Shown here: positions 1 through 8,669 of the stretch, one piece after another
How the letters are laid out: the number at the start of each line of letters is the position of its first letter
Numbering within the stretch: the first letter of the stretch is position 1
DNA from: Opitutales bacterium
GTDB taxonomy: Bacteria > Verrucomicrobiota > Verrucomicrobiia > Opitutales > UBA953
Assembly: GCA_017440935.1 (NCBI GenBank)
Contig: JAFSAO010000021.1
Location: 44,438-108,437, forward strand
Length of the DNA stretch: 64,000 bases
Direction of reading: 5' to 3'
Notes under the pieces: generated by a model
Seen by the model: only the letters and a program-made list of their open reading frames with translations
The model's database searches: none
What the model was told of the DNA's origin: nothing
Made by a program: the position numbers and the translations under genes

Positions 1-564
1 TTCCTGCGGGATCGCCGCGCCGAAACTTTCTCCCGGGTGCATGAATCCGAGGTTTTGGCGCGGGGATTTTGCGATTTCGTCGCGCGCAGCCTGCAACTTC
101 ATATTTTCGCGGATGGCGACAAATTCCATTTCCGGCGTAATGATGCCGCGCTTGGCGTAGTCCATTTGCGTAATGTGCGCACCCGGCTTGGCGCGGTAAA
201 TTTTGCGGTCGCCGCGGTCGAACTGCTCGACGTGGCAGGCGGTTTTGACTTCGGGAACGGTGTAGCTTGCGGGAACGGCTTCGACGTCGCCGCGTTCCAG
301 AATCCACGGCGTGCGCAGAGCGGGAAGCCCTTTGCGGATGTCTTTGTGAAAGGCTTCGTCGCCCCAAGGACCGGACGTGTCGTAAACGCGGACGGGTGCA
401 TTTTCGTGCAGAATTTTTCCGGCGCGGGAACGCGTCGGCGAAAGCGAAATTTCCCGCATCGGCACGCGAATGTCCGGGCGTGAACCTTCGATGTAAACGC
501 GGCGGCTCTGCGGGAACGCCGCGTGAAGTTCATCGTTTTGTTTTTCGGGAACGTCGTTTGCCAT
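1..564 (-). CDS. thiC: Phosphomethylpyrimidine synthase ThiC (5' part only)
   Basis: Only the first 188 codons are present; the gene runs off the left edge, so no stop is visible. ThiC is a radical-SAM enzyme that turns aminoimidazole ribotide into HMP phosphate for thiamine. The translated N-terminus shows family hallmarks: [16 protein letters not shown] at about residues 24-39 and [12 protein letters not shown] at about 57-68. The radical-SAM cysteines would lie outside the window. The ATG at 562-564 fits the family start. I looked for a TPP riboswitch between 565 and 758 and did not find its conserved bulges, so thiamine control is not supported from this sequence. Confidence 0.93.
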   Translation of the reverse strand, partial: MANDVPEKQNDELHAAFPQSRRVYIEGSRPDIRVPMREISLSPTRSRAGKILHENAPVRVYDTSGPWGDEAFHKDIRKGLPALRTPWILERGDVEAVPASYTVPEVKTACHVEQFDRGDRKIYRAKPGAHITQMDYAKRGIITPEMEFVAIRENMKLQAARDEIAKSPRQNLGFMHPGESFGAAIPQE

Positions 565-707
565 AATCTGAAAAATTTTGCGGAAAAATATGTTTTTGAA
601 CGGGATTTTTCAAAAGAAATAAGCTCGGACGCAAAAGATTTTCCCGTTAAAAACTCCGTGGCTCTGCGGCTTTGTGAGAGATTCTGTCGGCGGCGAGTAT
701 TGCGGAT

Positions 708-744
708 AAAAAAAAAGACAGGCGCGGGAACGTCTGTCTTTTTT
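708..744 (-). terminator. Intrinsic terminator after the DksA-like gene
   Basis: The arms AGACAG (716-721) and CTGTCT (734-739) enclose a 12-nt loop, with an A run on the left that reads as a T run on the minus strand. The loop itself contains the dispersed word GCGGGAACG. It separates the DksA-like gene from thiC. Confidence 0.8.
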
Positions 745-758
745 CTCGGAGGCAAGGT

Positions 759-1808
759 TTACTTGGCTTCGTTTTCCGGATCGGGCTCGGCAGAAGAAGT
801 TTTTTTGCGGTCGGCATCGTCGTCTTCGCTGAAAACAATCGGAACGTCGTTTTCGAGGTCGGTGACGGAGGCGATGTCGGTCGCAGCGGCGGCGCGGCGG
901 CGGCGAGCGGCGGCGGCGCGTTGTTTTTCCGCTTCGATTTTTCCTTCGATAGAATAGCGCGTGAAAGGCACGTCGCGCAGGCGTTCTGCCGGAATAGGTT
1001 TTCCGGTGATTTCGCAAATGCCGTAAGTTCCTTTTTTCATGCGCTCGATGGCGATGTTGATTTCGGCGAGTTCCTGCTGTTTTCCGGCGAGCAGGCTCAG
1101 CGCGCAATCACGCGTGAACGCTTCGTTGTCGATGTCTGCGGTGTGCTGGCTGTATGAAGCGGAGAGATCGCCCGTATCTTCCTTGCCCTGACGGCTGAAC
1201 GCGTTTTGCGAATGTTCGTCGATTTCCTTTTGGATGGCGACTTTGAGCGAAACGAGTTTCTTGTAATATTTAATCCATTTCGCCGGAATCATTTTTTCCT
1301 CGGCGGAAACGCTGTCCTTAGCAAACGGGTTATAGCCGAAAAGCTCATCGAGAGAGACGGCGCCGACCTTGCGCGGCTTGGCTTTCGGCAGCTCCGTCAG
1401 AATCTGGCGCGTAGCGACGGCGGGTTTGACTGCCGTTTGGTCCGCTGTTGCCGGATTGAACAAATTGATGTTGTTCGCGCCGCGGCGCAGGAACATGAGT
1501 TCGAGCTCCTTCGGCGTGTAGGCGATGAGTCCGCGGCGGCGAGTGATGACTTTCGTTTGGACGGTTTCCGCGTCGCGGCGAACGACGATGTCCGCAAGCG
1601 GATTTTTCGCGGTTTCGGCGACCTTCGCTTTTGCTTTTGCCGCTTTTTTCGGCTTCTCGGCTTTCGCGGGAACGGCGGTATTTTTCGCCTTCTTTAAGGA
1701 AGTTTTTTCGGGCGCAACCTTCTTTTCGGGCGCGCTCTTTTTCGGCGCCGGAGTCGCTTTGGCGGTCGGCTTTTTCTTGGCAGGAGATTTAGCGGATTTT
1801 GTTGCCAT
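759..1808 (-). CDS. DksA/TraR-like protein with basic N-terminal tail
   Basis: A 349-residue protein in three parts. Residues 1-75 are rich in Lys, Ala and Pro, like histone H1-type tails. The middle part is unassigned. A DksA/TraR-like module at about 195-290 contains GTYGICEITGKPIPAERL followed by FTRYSIEGK. In DksA this module enters the RNA polymerase secondary channel and is held by a four-cysteine zinc site. Here only one of those positions is Cys (CEIT...GKPI), so a normal zinc site is not visible. The C-terminus is an Arg/Ala block followed by an acidic tail. A role in transcription control or nucleoid binding is likely, but the tail could also bind DNA or RNA directly. A terminator follows at 708-744. 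Confidence 0.75.
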   Translation of the reverse strand: MATKSAKSPAKKKPTAKATPAPKKSAPEKKVAPEKTSLKKAKNTAVPAKAEKPKKAAKAKAKVAETAKNPLADIVVRRDAETVQTKVITRRRGLIAYTPKELELMFLRRGANNINLFNPATADQTAVKPAVATRQILTELPKAKPRKVGAVSLDELFGYNPFAKDSVSAEEKMIPAKWIKYYKKLVSLKVAIQKEIDEHSQNAFSRQGKEDTGDLSASYSQHTADIDNEAFTRDCALSLLAGKQQELAEINIAIERMKKGTYGICEITGKPIPAERLRDVPFTRYSIEGKIEAEKQRAAAARRRRAAAATDIASVTDLENDVPIVFSEDDDADRKKTSSAEPDPENEAK

Positions 1809-1845
1809 CTGAAAAATTTAAACGGGTTTTACGGAAATTTTCTGA

Positions 1846-4656
1846 TTAAAACTCGGAGGGATATTTTTCCTTAAGAGCGTCGCGGCAACGCGCGGAGACT
1901 TTGCCGAACGTTCCCGCGTCGACGAGTTCCGGAAGCCAGCGCCACGAGCGCGGACAACGGACGTAGCCGAGCGTTTCCGCTTTGACGGCTTCGACGGCGA
2001 GCGGCGTTCCCGCAGGCGCGTCGGAGAGGCGCACTTCCGAGACGATAAAGGTTTCCGCGAGCAGGGCGGCGTGCTTTTTCAAAAGCGCGAAAGTCGCGTC
2101 GGCGGGATCGCCGGAAATCGTGAGCACGGCTTCGAGCGATTGCCCGATGACTTTCGCAGAGCGAAGCGCGTCGAGCTTCAGATTCACGTTGTCGAGCGTT
2201 TTCAAAAGAGCGTCGAATTCGGCGACTTCCTGCGGGAACGCGAGTTCCGGCGCGAGCGTCGGCCAATCCTGCAAAAGGATCGAGTCTTTCGCGTATTCGT
2301 TTTTCGTTGTGAAGAAGCCCCACGCTTCGTCCGTCGTAAACGGAAGCATCGGCGCGAGCATTTTCAGATACGCGGTGAAAATCGTGTAAATCGCCGTTTG
2401 CGACGAGCGGCGTTCCCGCGAGTTGGCGGCGCAGGTGTAGAGGCGATCTTTGAGAATGTTGTGATACGTCGCCGAAAGCGTTTCCACCGTGAACGCGTCG
2501 ATTGCCGCGTAGGCTTTGTGGAATTCGTAGTTTTCGTAGCATTTGGTGACGTCGGCGAGCAACGCAAAGAATTTTCCGAGCGCCCACTTGTCGATCAGCG
2601 TCAGTTCCGCAAACGGAACAGCGTCCTTCGCGGGATCGAAATCGTAAAGATTCGAAAGTTGGTAGCGAATCGTGTTGCGGATGTTGCGGTATTGCGTCGC
2701 CGTCGCGTCGAGAATGCCGTCGGAGAGCGGAATATCGTTCTGATAATTTTCCGAAGCGATCCAGAGGCGCACGATGTCCGCGCCGTATTTGGAAACGTAG
2801 CCGTCGGCGGTCTGCGGTTTTCCGTCGGATTTGGAAATCTTCTGGCGCGTGCCTTCGTTGACGACGAAGCCGTGCGTGATGACTTTTTTATACGGAGCAC
2901 AACCGAAGTTGATGACGCTCGTCCACAGCGAAGATTGGAACCAACCGCGGTGCTGGTCGGAGCCTTCGAGATAAAGATCCGCCGGGAACGCAAGGTCGGA
3001 ATTGCGTTTCAGAACGGCGGCGCTGGACGAACCGGAGTCGATCCAGACGTCGAGCGTATCCGTTCCCGCGACGAGTTTTTCCGGAGCTGGCCAATTCGCG
3101 GGAACGTCGATGCCTGCGAGCAGTTCCGCCGGAGATTTTTCAAACCAAATATCCGTGCCTTCGACGGCGATTTTTTCTGCGATGCCGTTGATGACCTTGG
3201 CGTCGAGGAACGCTTCGCGCGTGTCCGCGTCGTAGAACACCGGAATCGGCACGCCCCAGGAGCGCTGGCGGGAAATACACCAGTCCGGGCGACCTTCGAC
3301 GGCGGCGCGGATGCGGTTTTCGCCGCTAGCGGGAATCCAGGAAACGTCGCCGATTTGACCGAGCGCCTTGGCGCGCATTTCGTTTTTGTCGAGCGCGACA
3401 AACCATTGGTCCATGGCGCGGAAAATCACCGGCGTTTTCGAGCGCCAGCAATGCGGGTATTGGTGGTCGATTTTAGCGACTTTTAAAAGTTTTCCCGAGG
3501 CTTCGAGCAGTTTTAAAACTTCGATGTTTGCCGGGCATTTGCCGTTTGTATCCAAAACGGAAATACCGACGAGCGACGCGGGAACGCGTCCGTCATTGGC
3601 GTAAACGCCTTCGTCGTTGACCGGGCAATAAATTTCGATGCCGTAGCGCAGGCAGGTTTGGTAGTCTTCGAGACCGTGACCGCCGGCGGTGTGAACGCAA
3701 CCCGTTCCCGCGTCGGTCGTGATGTAATCGGCGCAAACGACGGGCGAAGTGCGATCGCAAATCGGGTGTTGCGTTTGAATGCCTTCGAGCGTTTTCCCGA
3801 GAACTTTCGCGCCGCGAACCGCGCCTTCCAAGCCGCAGTCTGCGACGAATTTTTCCGCGAGAGCGTCGGCGACGATGTAAATTTTTCCGCCGTGGGAAAT
3901 TTCGACGTATTCAAGTTCCGGATGCACGGCGACAGCCATGTTCGCGGGAATTGTCCACGGCGTAGTCGTCCAAATCACGAAATTCTTTTCCGGCGCGTCG
4001 ATTTGCGAGAACGCGACCCAGATGGACGGCGAGGTGTGGTTTTTGTATTCGATTTCGGCTTCGGCGAGCGCGGTTTTGCAGGGAATGGACCAGTAAACCG
4101 GTTTTTTACTGCGATAGACGAGGTCGAGCTCGACCATGTTCGCAAACGTGCGGATGATGTCGGCTTCGTAGGCGGGATTTTTCGTTTTGTATTCCGCTGC
4201 CCAGTCAGCGAGGATGCCGAGGCGCTTAAACTGTTTGCGTTGTTTTTCGATAAAGCTTTCGGAGAATTCCGCGCAGGCTTTGCGGATTTCGAGCGGCGTG
4301 AGCGTTTTTGCCTTGGCGTGAAGCTCCTTCATCACCTTGTGCTCGATCGGCAAACCGTGGCAGTCCCAGCCGGGAACGTAGGGGACGCGGTAGCCGCACA
4401 TCGTTTTGTAGCGCATGATGATGTCCTTGAGGAGCTTGTTGAGCGCGGTGCCGATGTGCACGTCGCCGTTGGTGAACGGCGGACCGTCGTGGAGAATAAA
4501 GGATTTGCCCGTTCCCGCGTTTTTGCTCTGAAGGCGGCTGTAAAGGTCGGTTTCTTCCCAAAACGCGATGCGCTTGGGTTCGCGAGCGGTGAGATTTGCT
4601 CGCATCGGAAAATCCGTCACGGGAAGGTTTAAGGTGTCTTTAAGTTCCACTGCCAT
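1846..4656 (-). CDS. ileS: Isoleucyl-tRNA synthetase
   Basis: This 936-residue class I synthetase charges tRNA-Ile in the cytoplasm. The ATP-binding HIGH-type motif reads PPFTNGDVHIGTALNK near residue 60, with Thr in the last position. The second signature, KISKSDGKPQ, sits near residue 610, and a CP1 editing domain lies between them. The C-terminal region ends in RCPRSWRW and SARCRD, where zinc-binding types have CxxC pairs; only single cysteines remain, so the usual zinc knuckle is degenerate. Length is normal for the family. The ATG at 4656 is followed by a good family start, and the gene stands alone. Confidence 0.97.
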   Translation of the reverse strand: MAVELKDTLNLPVTDFPMRANLTAREPKRIAFWEETDLYSRLQSKNAGTGKSFILHDGPPFTNGDVHIGTALNKLLKDIIMRYKTMCGYRVPYVPGWDCHGLPIEHKVMKELHAKAKTLTPLEIRKACAEFSESFIEKQRKQFKRLGILADWAAEYKTKNPAYEADIIRTFANMVELDLVYRSKKPVYWSIPCKTALAEAEIEYKNHTSPSIWVAFSQIDAPEKNFVIWTTTPWTIPANMAVAVHPELEYVEISHGGKIYIVADALAEKFVADCGLEGAVRGAKVLGKTLEGIQTQHPICDRTSPVVCADYITTDAGTGCVHTAGGHGLEDYQTCLRYGIEIYCPVNDEGVYANDGRVPASLVGISVLDTNGKCPANIEVLKLLEASGKLLKVAKIDHQYPHCWRSKTPVIFRAMDQWFVALDKNEMRAKALGQIGDVSWIPASGENRIRAAVEGRPDWCISRQRSWGVPIPVFYDADTREAFLDAKVINGIAEKIAVEGTDIWFEKSPAELLAGIDVPANWPAPEKLVAGTDTLDVWIDSGSSSAAVLKRNSDLAFPADLYLEGSDQHRGWFQSSLWTSVINFGCAPYKKVITHGFVVNEGTRQKISKSDGKPQTADGYVSKYGADIVRLWIASENYQNDIPLSDGILDATATQYRNIRNTIRYQLSNLYDFDPAKDAVPFAELTLIDKWALGKFFALLADVTKCYENYEFHKAYAAIDAFTVETLSATYHNILKDRLYTCAANSRERRSSQTAIYTIFTAYLKMLAPMLPFTTDEAWGFFTTKNEYAKDSILLQDWPTLAPELAFPQEVAEFDALLKTLDNVNLKLDALRSAKVIGQSLEAVLTISGDPADATFALLKKHAALLAETFIVSEVRLSDAPAGTPLAVEAVKAETLGYVRCPRSWRWLPELVDAGTFGKVSARCRDALKEKYPSEF

Positions 4657-4723
4657 AGTCTGAAAAAAATAAGATGCAGAAAGAATGTAGATTTTCTGCG
4701 TTTAGTCAATCGCGGGAACGGAT

Positions 4724-5722
4724 TCAGTATGGCGCTACAACGGGTTCAAATTCTGCTGAGTTAAAATCTTTCAACAAAACGGGAGGATGGTCGAGTTCTT
4801 TGAGCGGGAGCGCCCACAAACAACCGTTTCGAGCGAAAAGAATGCGTTTCCTCGGGGCGTCGAAATCAGCCCATTCCCAAGCGGATCCTCCAAGAATTTG
4901 CGTTCCCGTCTCATCGACAACGCAGTGTTCATCCCAATAAACGCTGCGTCCGGGTGTATTATTAAGCCCGCTAAAAAAGCGTTTCTGTAAAATTCGGGAA
5001 TCGGGAAGTCGCTTTTCAAACAGTGCGTTACAGTGAAGCCGATATCCGAAATCGTCTTTGAGAACCCAGCCGTCGCGCACAAGTTTTGCAAAATAAATCG
5101 GCGGACATTCTCCGCGTGTGTTCCCGTAGCCGAGTTCCGGAATCGGATCATGCGTTACCGAAAAATTTCCGCTCTCCAAAACCGGCGGTTCAAACATGAA
5201 CGTCGGATGGTTTAGCCAAACCTCACGATCGCTCAAAAATGCTCCGCCTCCGTTCCAGCCGCTTCCGTTCCACCATAAATCAATCGCTTTCAAATACGGT
5301 GCCCGGGAAATTGCAGTCCATGTCGGAGCGTTGAAGTCCAACGAATTATGTAATTTTTCAAATTCTTTACCGTGTGTTGCCTCAATTTTCTCCTCCGCTT
5401 GCCTGCGCAATCCATCCGGTATCCGCCAAAGATCTTCCGTGTTAAACGTTTCTTTGAGTGCTGCTTGCTTGCGTTGAAAAACGGCATCGTTTCGCCAGTA
5501 TTTTGCGGCAAAATAAATCAGGTGTTTGCCGTCCGGCGACAAATCGCAACGCAACGCGTAAATGCGTCCGCGAAACCATTGACCGAGCGCAAAGGAGTCG
5601 TCTTTCAAATTCCAGCCGAAAGTTGCGGCGCTTTTGCTACGTCCGCGCAAAATCACAACGGCTGTCTTTTTCCTCAAAAGAACGTGCAGGCGCGGCGGAA
5701 CTACTTTGGTTACTTTCGACAT
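4724..5722 (-). CDS. Conserved-looking protein of unknown function, 332 aa
   Basis: I do not recognise the family. The protein has no signal peptide or clear membrane segment. It is rich in Trp and aromatic residues, with repeated local patterns such as SPDGKHLIYFAAKYW (about 62-76) and DAPRKRILFARNGCLW (about 294-309). These resemble blades of WD40/TolB-like beta-propellers that report on stored values. This is a fold guess, not a function. It lies 67 nt upstream of ileS on the same strand and is divergent from hrpB. Codon use and the dispersed word (for example at 4888) match the neighbours, which argues against recent transfer. Confidence 0.6.
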   Translation of the reverse strand: MSKVTKVVPPRLHVLLRKKTAVVILRGRSKSAATFGWNLKDDSFALGQWFRGRIYALRCDLSPDGKHLIYFAAKYWRNDAVFQRKQAALKETFNTEDLWRIPDGLRRQAEEKIEATHGKEFEKLHNSLDFNAPTWTAISRAPYLKAIDLWWNGSGWNGGGAFLSDREVWLNHPTFMFEPPVLESGNFSVTHDPIPELGYGNTRGECPPIYFAKLVRDGWVLKDDFGYRLHCNALFEKRLPDSRILQKRFFSGLNNTPGRSVYWDEHCVVDETGTQILGGSAWEWADFDAPRKRILFARNGCLWALPLKELDHPPVLLKDFNSAEFEPVVAPY

Positions 5723-5838
5723 ATGTTTCGTATCCGATCAGAAATCGTTGCAATCGGATAATAACGTCCCGACCTTTTTGAAAAATAGTTTTCCCATGAC
5801 GGGCGGAGTTTAAATTTTGCTCTATATTTCCGCAAAAC

Positions 5839-5852
5839 AAAAAAAAAAAAAA
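5839..5852. repeat. A14 homopolymer in the divergent hrpB spacer
   Basis: Fourteen consecutive A residues lie about 90 nt upstream of the hrpB start and about 115 nt upstream of the divergent unknown gene. The 218-nt spacer otherwise shows no clear operator. Such a tract is a curved or slippage-prone element and could modulate either promoter; this is inference. Confidence 0.7.
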
Positions 5853-5940
5853 CGGGATTTGCGTTAACAAAAGAAGGAAATACGGGACAGGAGAATAGAT
5901 TGAAAAACGCAGATGGGAGGCGTATTTTCCCGCGTTTACA

Positions 5941-8604
5941 ATGCCGAGCGAAGAACGAGCGGGAAATTTGCCGATTTTTGAACTGCGCGGGCGCCTGAAA
6001 GAGGCGTGCGCGCGTTCCCGTCGCATCGTTTTGCAGGCGCCGACGGGTTCGGGAAAATCGACGCAAATTCCGCAAATGTTGCTCGACGACAGGCTCGTTC
6101 CCGCAGGAAAACAAATTGTCGTGCTGCAGCCGCGGCGGTTGCCGACGCGTATGCTCGCGGCGCGCATCGCGCGGGAACGCGGACAAAATCTTGGCGGAGA
6201 AGTCGGTTATCAGATTCGCTTCGACCGCGTGGAATCCGCTGAAACCCGGATTAAATTTGTCACGGAAGGCTTGCTTCTGCGTCAGCTTTTGAGCGGAAAA
6301 AATTCCGGAGCGGAGAATATCGGTGCCATCGTTTTCGATGAATTTCACGAACGGCATCTTTACTCGGATTTGACGCTCGCGTTTGCTCTCGAACTCCAAC
6401 GCACGACGCGCCCGGACTTACTCATCATCGTGATGTCGGCAACGCTCGACACGGACTCGCTCGCGTCGTGGCTTTCGCCCTGCGAAACGCTGACGGCGGA
6501 AGGGCGCCTCTTCCCGATCGAAATCGAATATTCGGCGGCGGGCGGCGCGACGGGTTTTGCGGGAACGCAGACGCGCAACGGATTTTTGCCGCGCTACGCG
6601 GTTTGGGACCACGCGGCGGCGGCGTTTCGCAAAGCGTTTCACGCCGAGCCGGAGGGCGATTTTCTCGTTTTCATGCCGGGTGCTTACGAAATTACAAAAA
6701 CGATCGCGGCAATCGCGGCAACGCCGGAAGGGCGGGAGTGTGCGGTCTTACCGCTTTACGGCGAACTTTCCGCCGCCGATCAGGATCGCGCCGTTGCGCC
6801 CGCGCCGGCGGGAACGCGCAAGGTTGTTGTCGCCACAAACGTTGCGGAAACATCGCTGACGATTCCCGGCGTGCGCGTCGTGATTGATTCCGGTTTGGCG
6901 CGCATCGCCCGTTACGATCCGCATCGCGGCATCAATATGCTTTTGATAGAAAATATTTCGCAAAGTTCGGCGGACCAGCGGGCAGGGCGCGCGGGGCGAA
7001 CGGCGCCGGGACGCTGTGTGCGGCTTTGGGCGCGCGGCGATCAGCAAAACCGCGCCGTGCGCGACGTTCCCGAGATTCGGCGCGTCGAACTTTCCGAAAC
7101 CTTGCTGCTTTTAAAAGCCGGCGGAATCGGTGATTTGGCGGCGTTCCCGTGGTTTGAAAAACCGGACGCGCACGCGTTGGAAAAATCGCTCGAATTGCTC
7201 CACGATCTGGGCGCACTCGATTCTGCGGAAAAACTTACGTCCGTCGGTGCGGCGATGGCGCGTTTCCCGCTTCACCCGCGTTACGCGCGCATGATGATTG
7301 CCGCAAACGAGCTTGGCTGCCTCCGCCAAATCGCGTTTGTCGCGGCGATGGCACAGGGGCGCGACGTGATGCTCGATCTCGCCGACCGCCGACGCGACGA
7401 AGATCGCGAGGAATTACTCGGCGAAACGGATTCGGACTTTTTTCATCGGCTGACGCTTGTCGGCATGGCGCGTAAAAAGGATTTTGATTTTGAATTTTGT
7501 AAGCGCTGGGGCATTCACGCGGGCGCGGCGCGGCAGGCGGATCGTTTGGCGGCGCAGTTTTTGAAAATCGCGGAAAATATTTTTTCGCGGGAACGCGGAA
7601 GCGAAAAAACGGCGGGCGCGGACAGGGCGGAAACGCCGGAAAATGCGGCGGCGGGTGAAACGCCCGATGTTTACGAAGCCGTGCGGCGTTGCCTTTTGCT
7701 CGGATTCGTTTCGCAGTTGGCTCGGCGCGTCGATGCGGGAACGTTGCGCTGCCGGCTTGTGCACGGGCGCGGCGGCGAGTTGCGGCGCGGGAGCGCGGTG
7801 CGTCACGCAAAACTTTTGGTCGCGGCGGAAGTGGAGGAAATTCAGACGCGCGGCGAAGTTACGGTGTTTCTTTCGCTGGCGACTGCGGTCGAGGAAGCGT
7901 GGCTTGAAGAATATTTCCCGGAGGATTTTGAAACGCGGGATGCGGTTTCGTTTGATGCGTCGCAAAAACGCGTGCTGACGCGGCGGGAACGCGTGTTTCG
8001 CGGGCTTGTGCTGAGTTCGCGGGAACTGCCCGATGTGGCGAGCGATGCGGCTTCGCGGCTTTTGGCGGACGAAGTGATTGCCGGACGTCTCGTTTTGGAA
8101 AAATGGGACGCGCAAGTCGAAGCGTGGATTAACAAAGTGAATTTTGCCGCCGCGCATTGTCCGGAACTCGGAATTGCGACGCTCGACGATGAAGGGCGAC
8201 GCATGCTTATCGAGGAAATTTGTCTCGGCGCGACGGCGTATAAGGACATTCGCGAAAAATCCGTTTGGAAAACGCTTCGCGGCTGGCTTTCGCGGGAACA
8301 GGAGATGGCAATGGACGCGCTTTTGCCGGAATCGGTCGCGCTCCCGCGCAAACGTCATCCTGCGAAAATCACATACACGGAGGATTGCGAGGCGGTCATC
8401 GGTGCGACGGTGCAGGAGCTTTACGATTGCCCGGGAGAGAGGCTGAAAATCTGCGACGGGCGCGTGCCGCTCATCGTCGAAGTGCAATCGCCCGCGCGGC
8501 GCACGGTTCAGCGCACGGCGGATTTGGACGCTTTTTGGAAAACCTCTTACGAACACGTCAAAAAAGACCTCAAAGGACGCTACCCGAAACACGAATGGCG
8601 TTAA
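5941..8604 (+). CDS. hrpB: ATP-dependent RNA helicase HrpB
   Basis: An 887-residue DExH-box helicase. Visible motifs in order are the P-loop APTGSGKST (about 33-41), the Walker B variant DEFHERH in place of DEAH (typical of HrpB), MSATLD, and QRAGRAGRTAPG of motif VI. The C-terminal HrpB domain follows. A polar insert at about 540-575 makes it slightly longer than the usual 800-850 residues. Its cellular role in this group is not established; helicase activity on RNA is expected. It is the first gene of a plus-strand run, with mpl 65 nt downstream. The ATG start lies just before the conserved N-terminal helicase sequence. Confidence 0.95.
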   Translation: MPSEERAGNLPIFELRGRLKEACARSRRIVLQAPTGSGKSTQIPQMLLDDRLVPAGKQIVVLQPRRLPTRMLAARIARERGQNLGGEVGYQIRFDRVESAETRIKFVTEGLLLRQLLSGKNSGAENIGAIVFDEFHERHLYSDLTLAFALELQRTTRPDLLIIVMSATLDTDSLASWLSPCETLTAEGRLFPIEIEYSAAGGATGFAGTQTRNGFLPRYAVWDHAAAAFRKAFHAEPEGDFLVFMPGAYEITKTIAAIAATPEGRECAVLPLYGELSAADQDRAVAPAPAGTRKVVVATNVAETSLTIPGVRVVIDSGLARIARYDPHRGINMLLIENISQSSADQRAGRAGRTAPGRCVRLWARGDQQNRAVRDVPEIRRVELSETLLLLKAGGIGDLAAFPWFEKPDAHALEKSLELLHDLGALDSAEKLTSVGAAMARFPLHPRYARMMIAANELGCLRQIAFVAAMAQGRDVMLDLADRRRDEDREELLGETDSDFFHRLTLVGMARKKDFDFEFCKRWGIHAGAARQADRLAAQFLKIAENIFSRERGSEKTAGADRAETPENAAAGETPDVYEAVRRCLLLGFVSQLARRVDAGTLRCRLVHGRGGELRRGSAVRHAKLLVAAEVEEIQTRGEVTVFLSLATAVEEAWLEEYFPEDFETRDAVSFDASQKRVLTRRERVFRGLVLSSRELPDVASDAASRLLADEVIAGRLVLEKWDAQVEAWINKVNFAAAHCPELGIATLDDEGRRMLIEEICLGATAYKDIREKSVWKTLRGWLSREQEMAMDALLPESVALPRKRHPAKITYTEDCEAVIGATVQELYDCPGERLKICDGRVPLIVEVQSPARRTVQRTADLDAFWKTSYEHVKKDLKGRYPKHEWR

Positions 8605-8627
8605 AATCGGCGTCCCCGTGTGCTTCC

Positions 8628-8669
8628 TTTAATCTTTAAGCCTTAATCTTTAATCTTTAGTCTTTTCTC
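8628..8669 (+). repeat. TTAATCTTTA phrase repeat abutting mpl
   Basis: The 42 nt before the mpl ATG consist of near copies of TTAATCTTTA, run together (TTTAATCTTTAAGCC, then TTAATCTTTAATCTTTAG). No Shine-Dalgarno sequence is present. A related phrase occurs in complement after carB (45009-45040) and just before the gene at 50470. Confidence 0.75.

Noticed and set aside
565..758. TPP riboswitch before thiC
   Set aside because: I could not find the conserved CUGAGA and related bulge sequences on the minus strand, and the spacer is mostly a terminator and T-rich leader.
8628..8669. CRISPR-like or tandem satellite array
   Set aside because: Phrase repeats are short, degenerate and without spacers or cas genes; they are a different class of structure.
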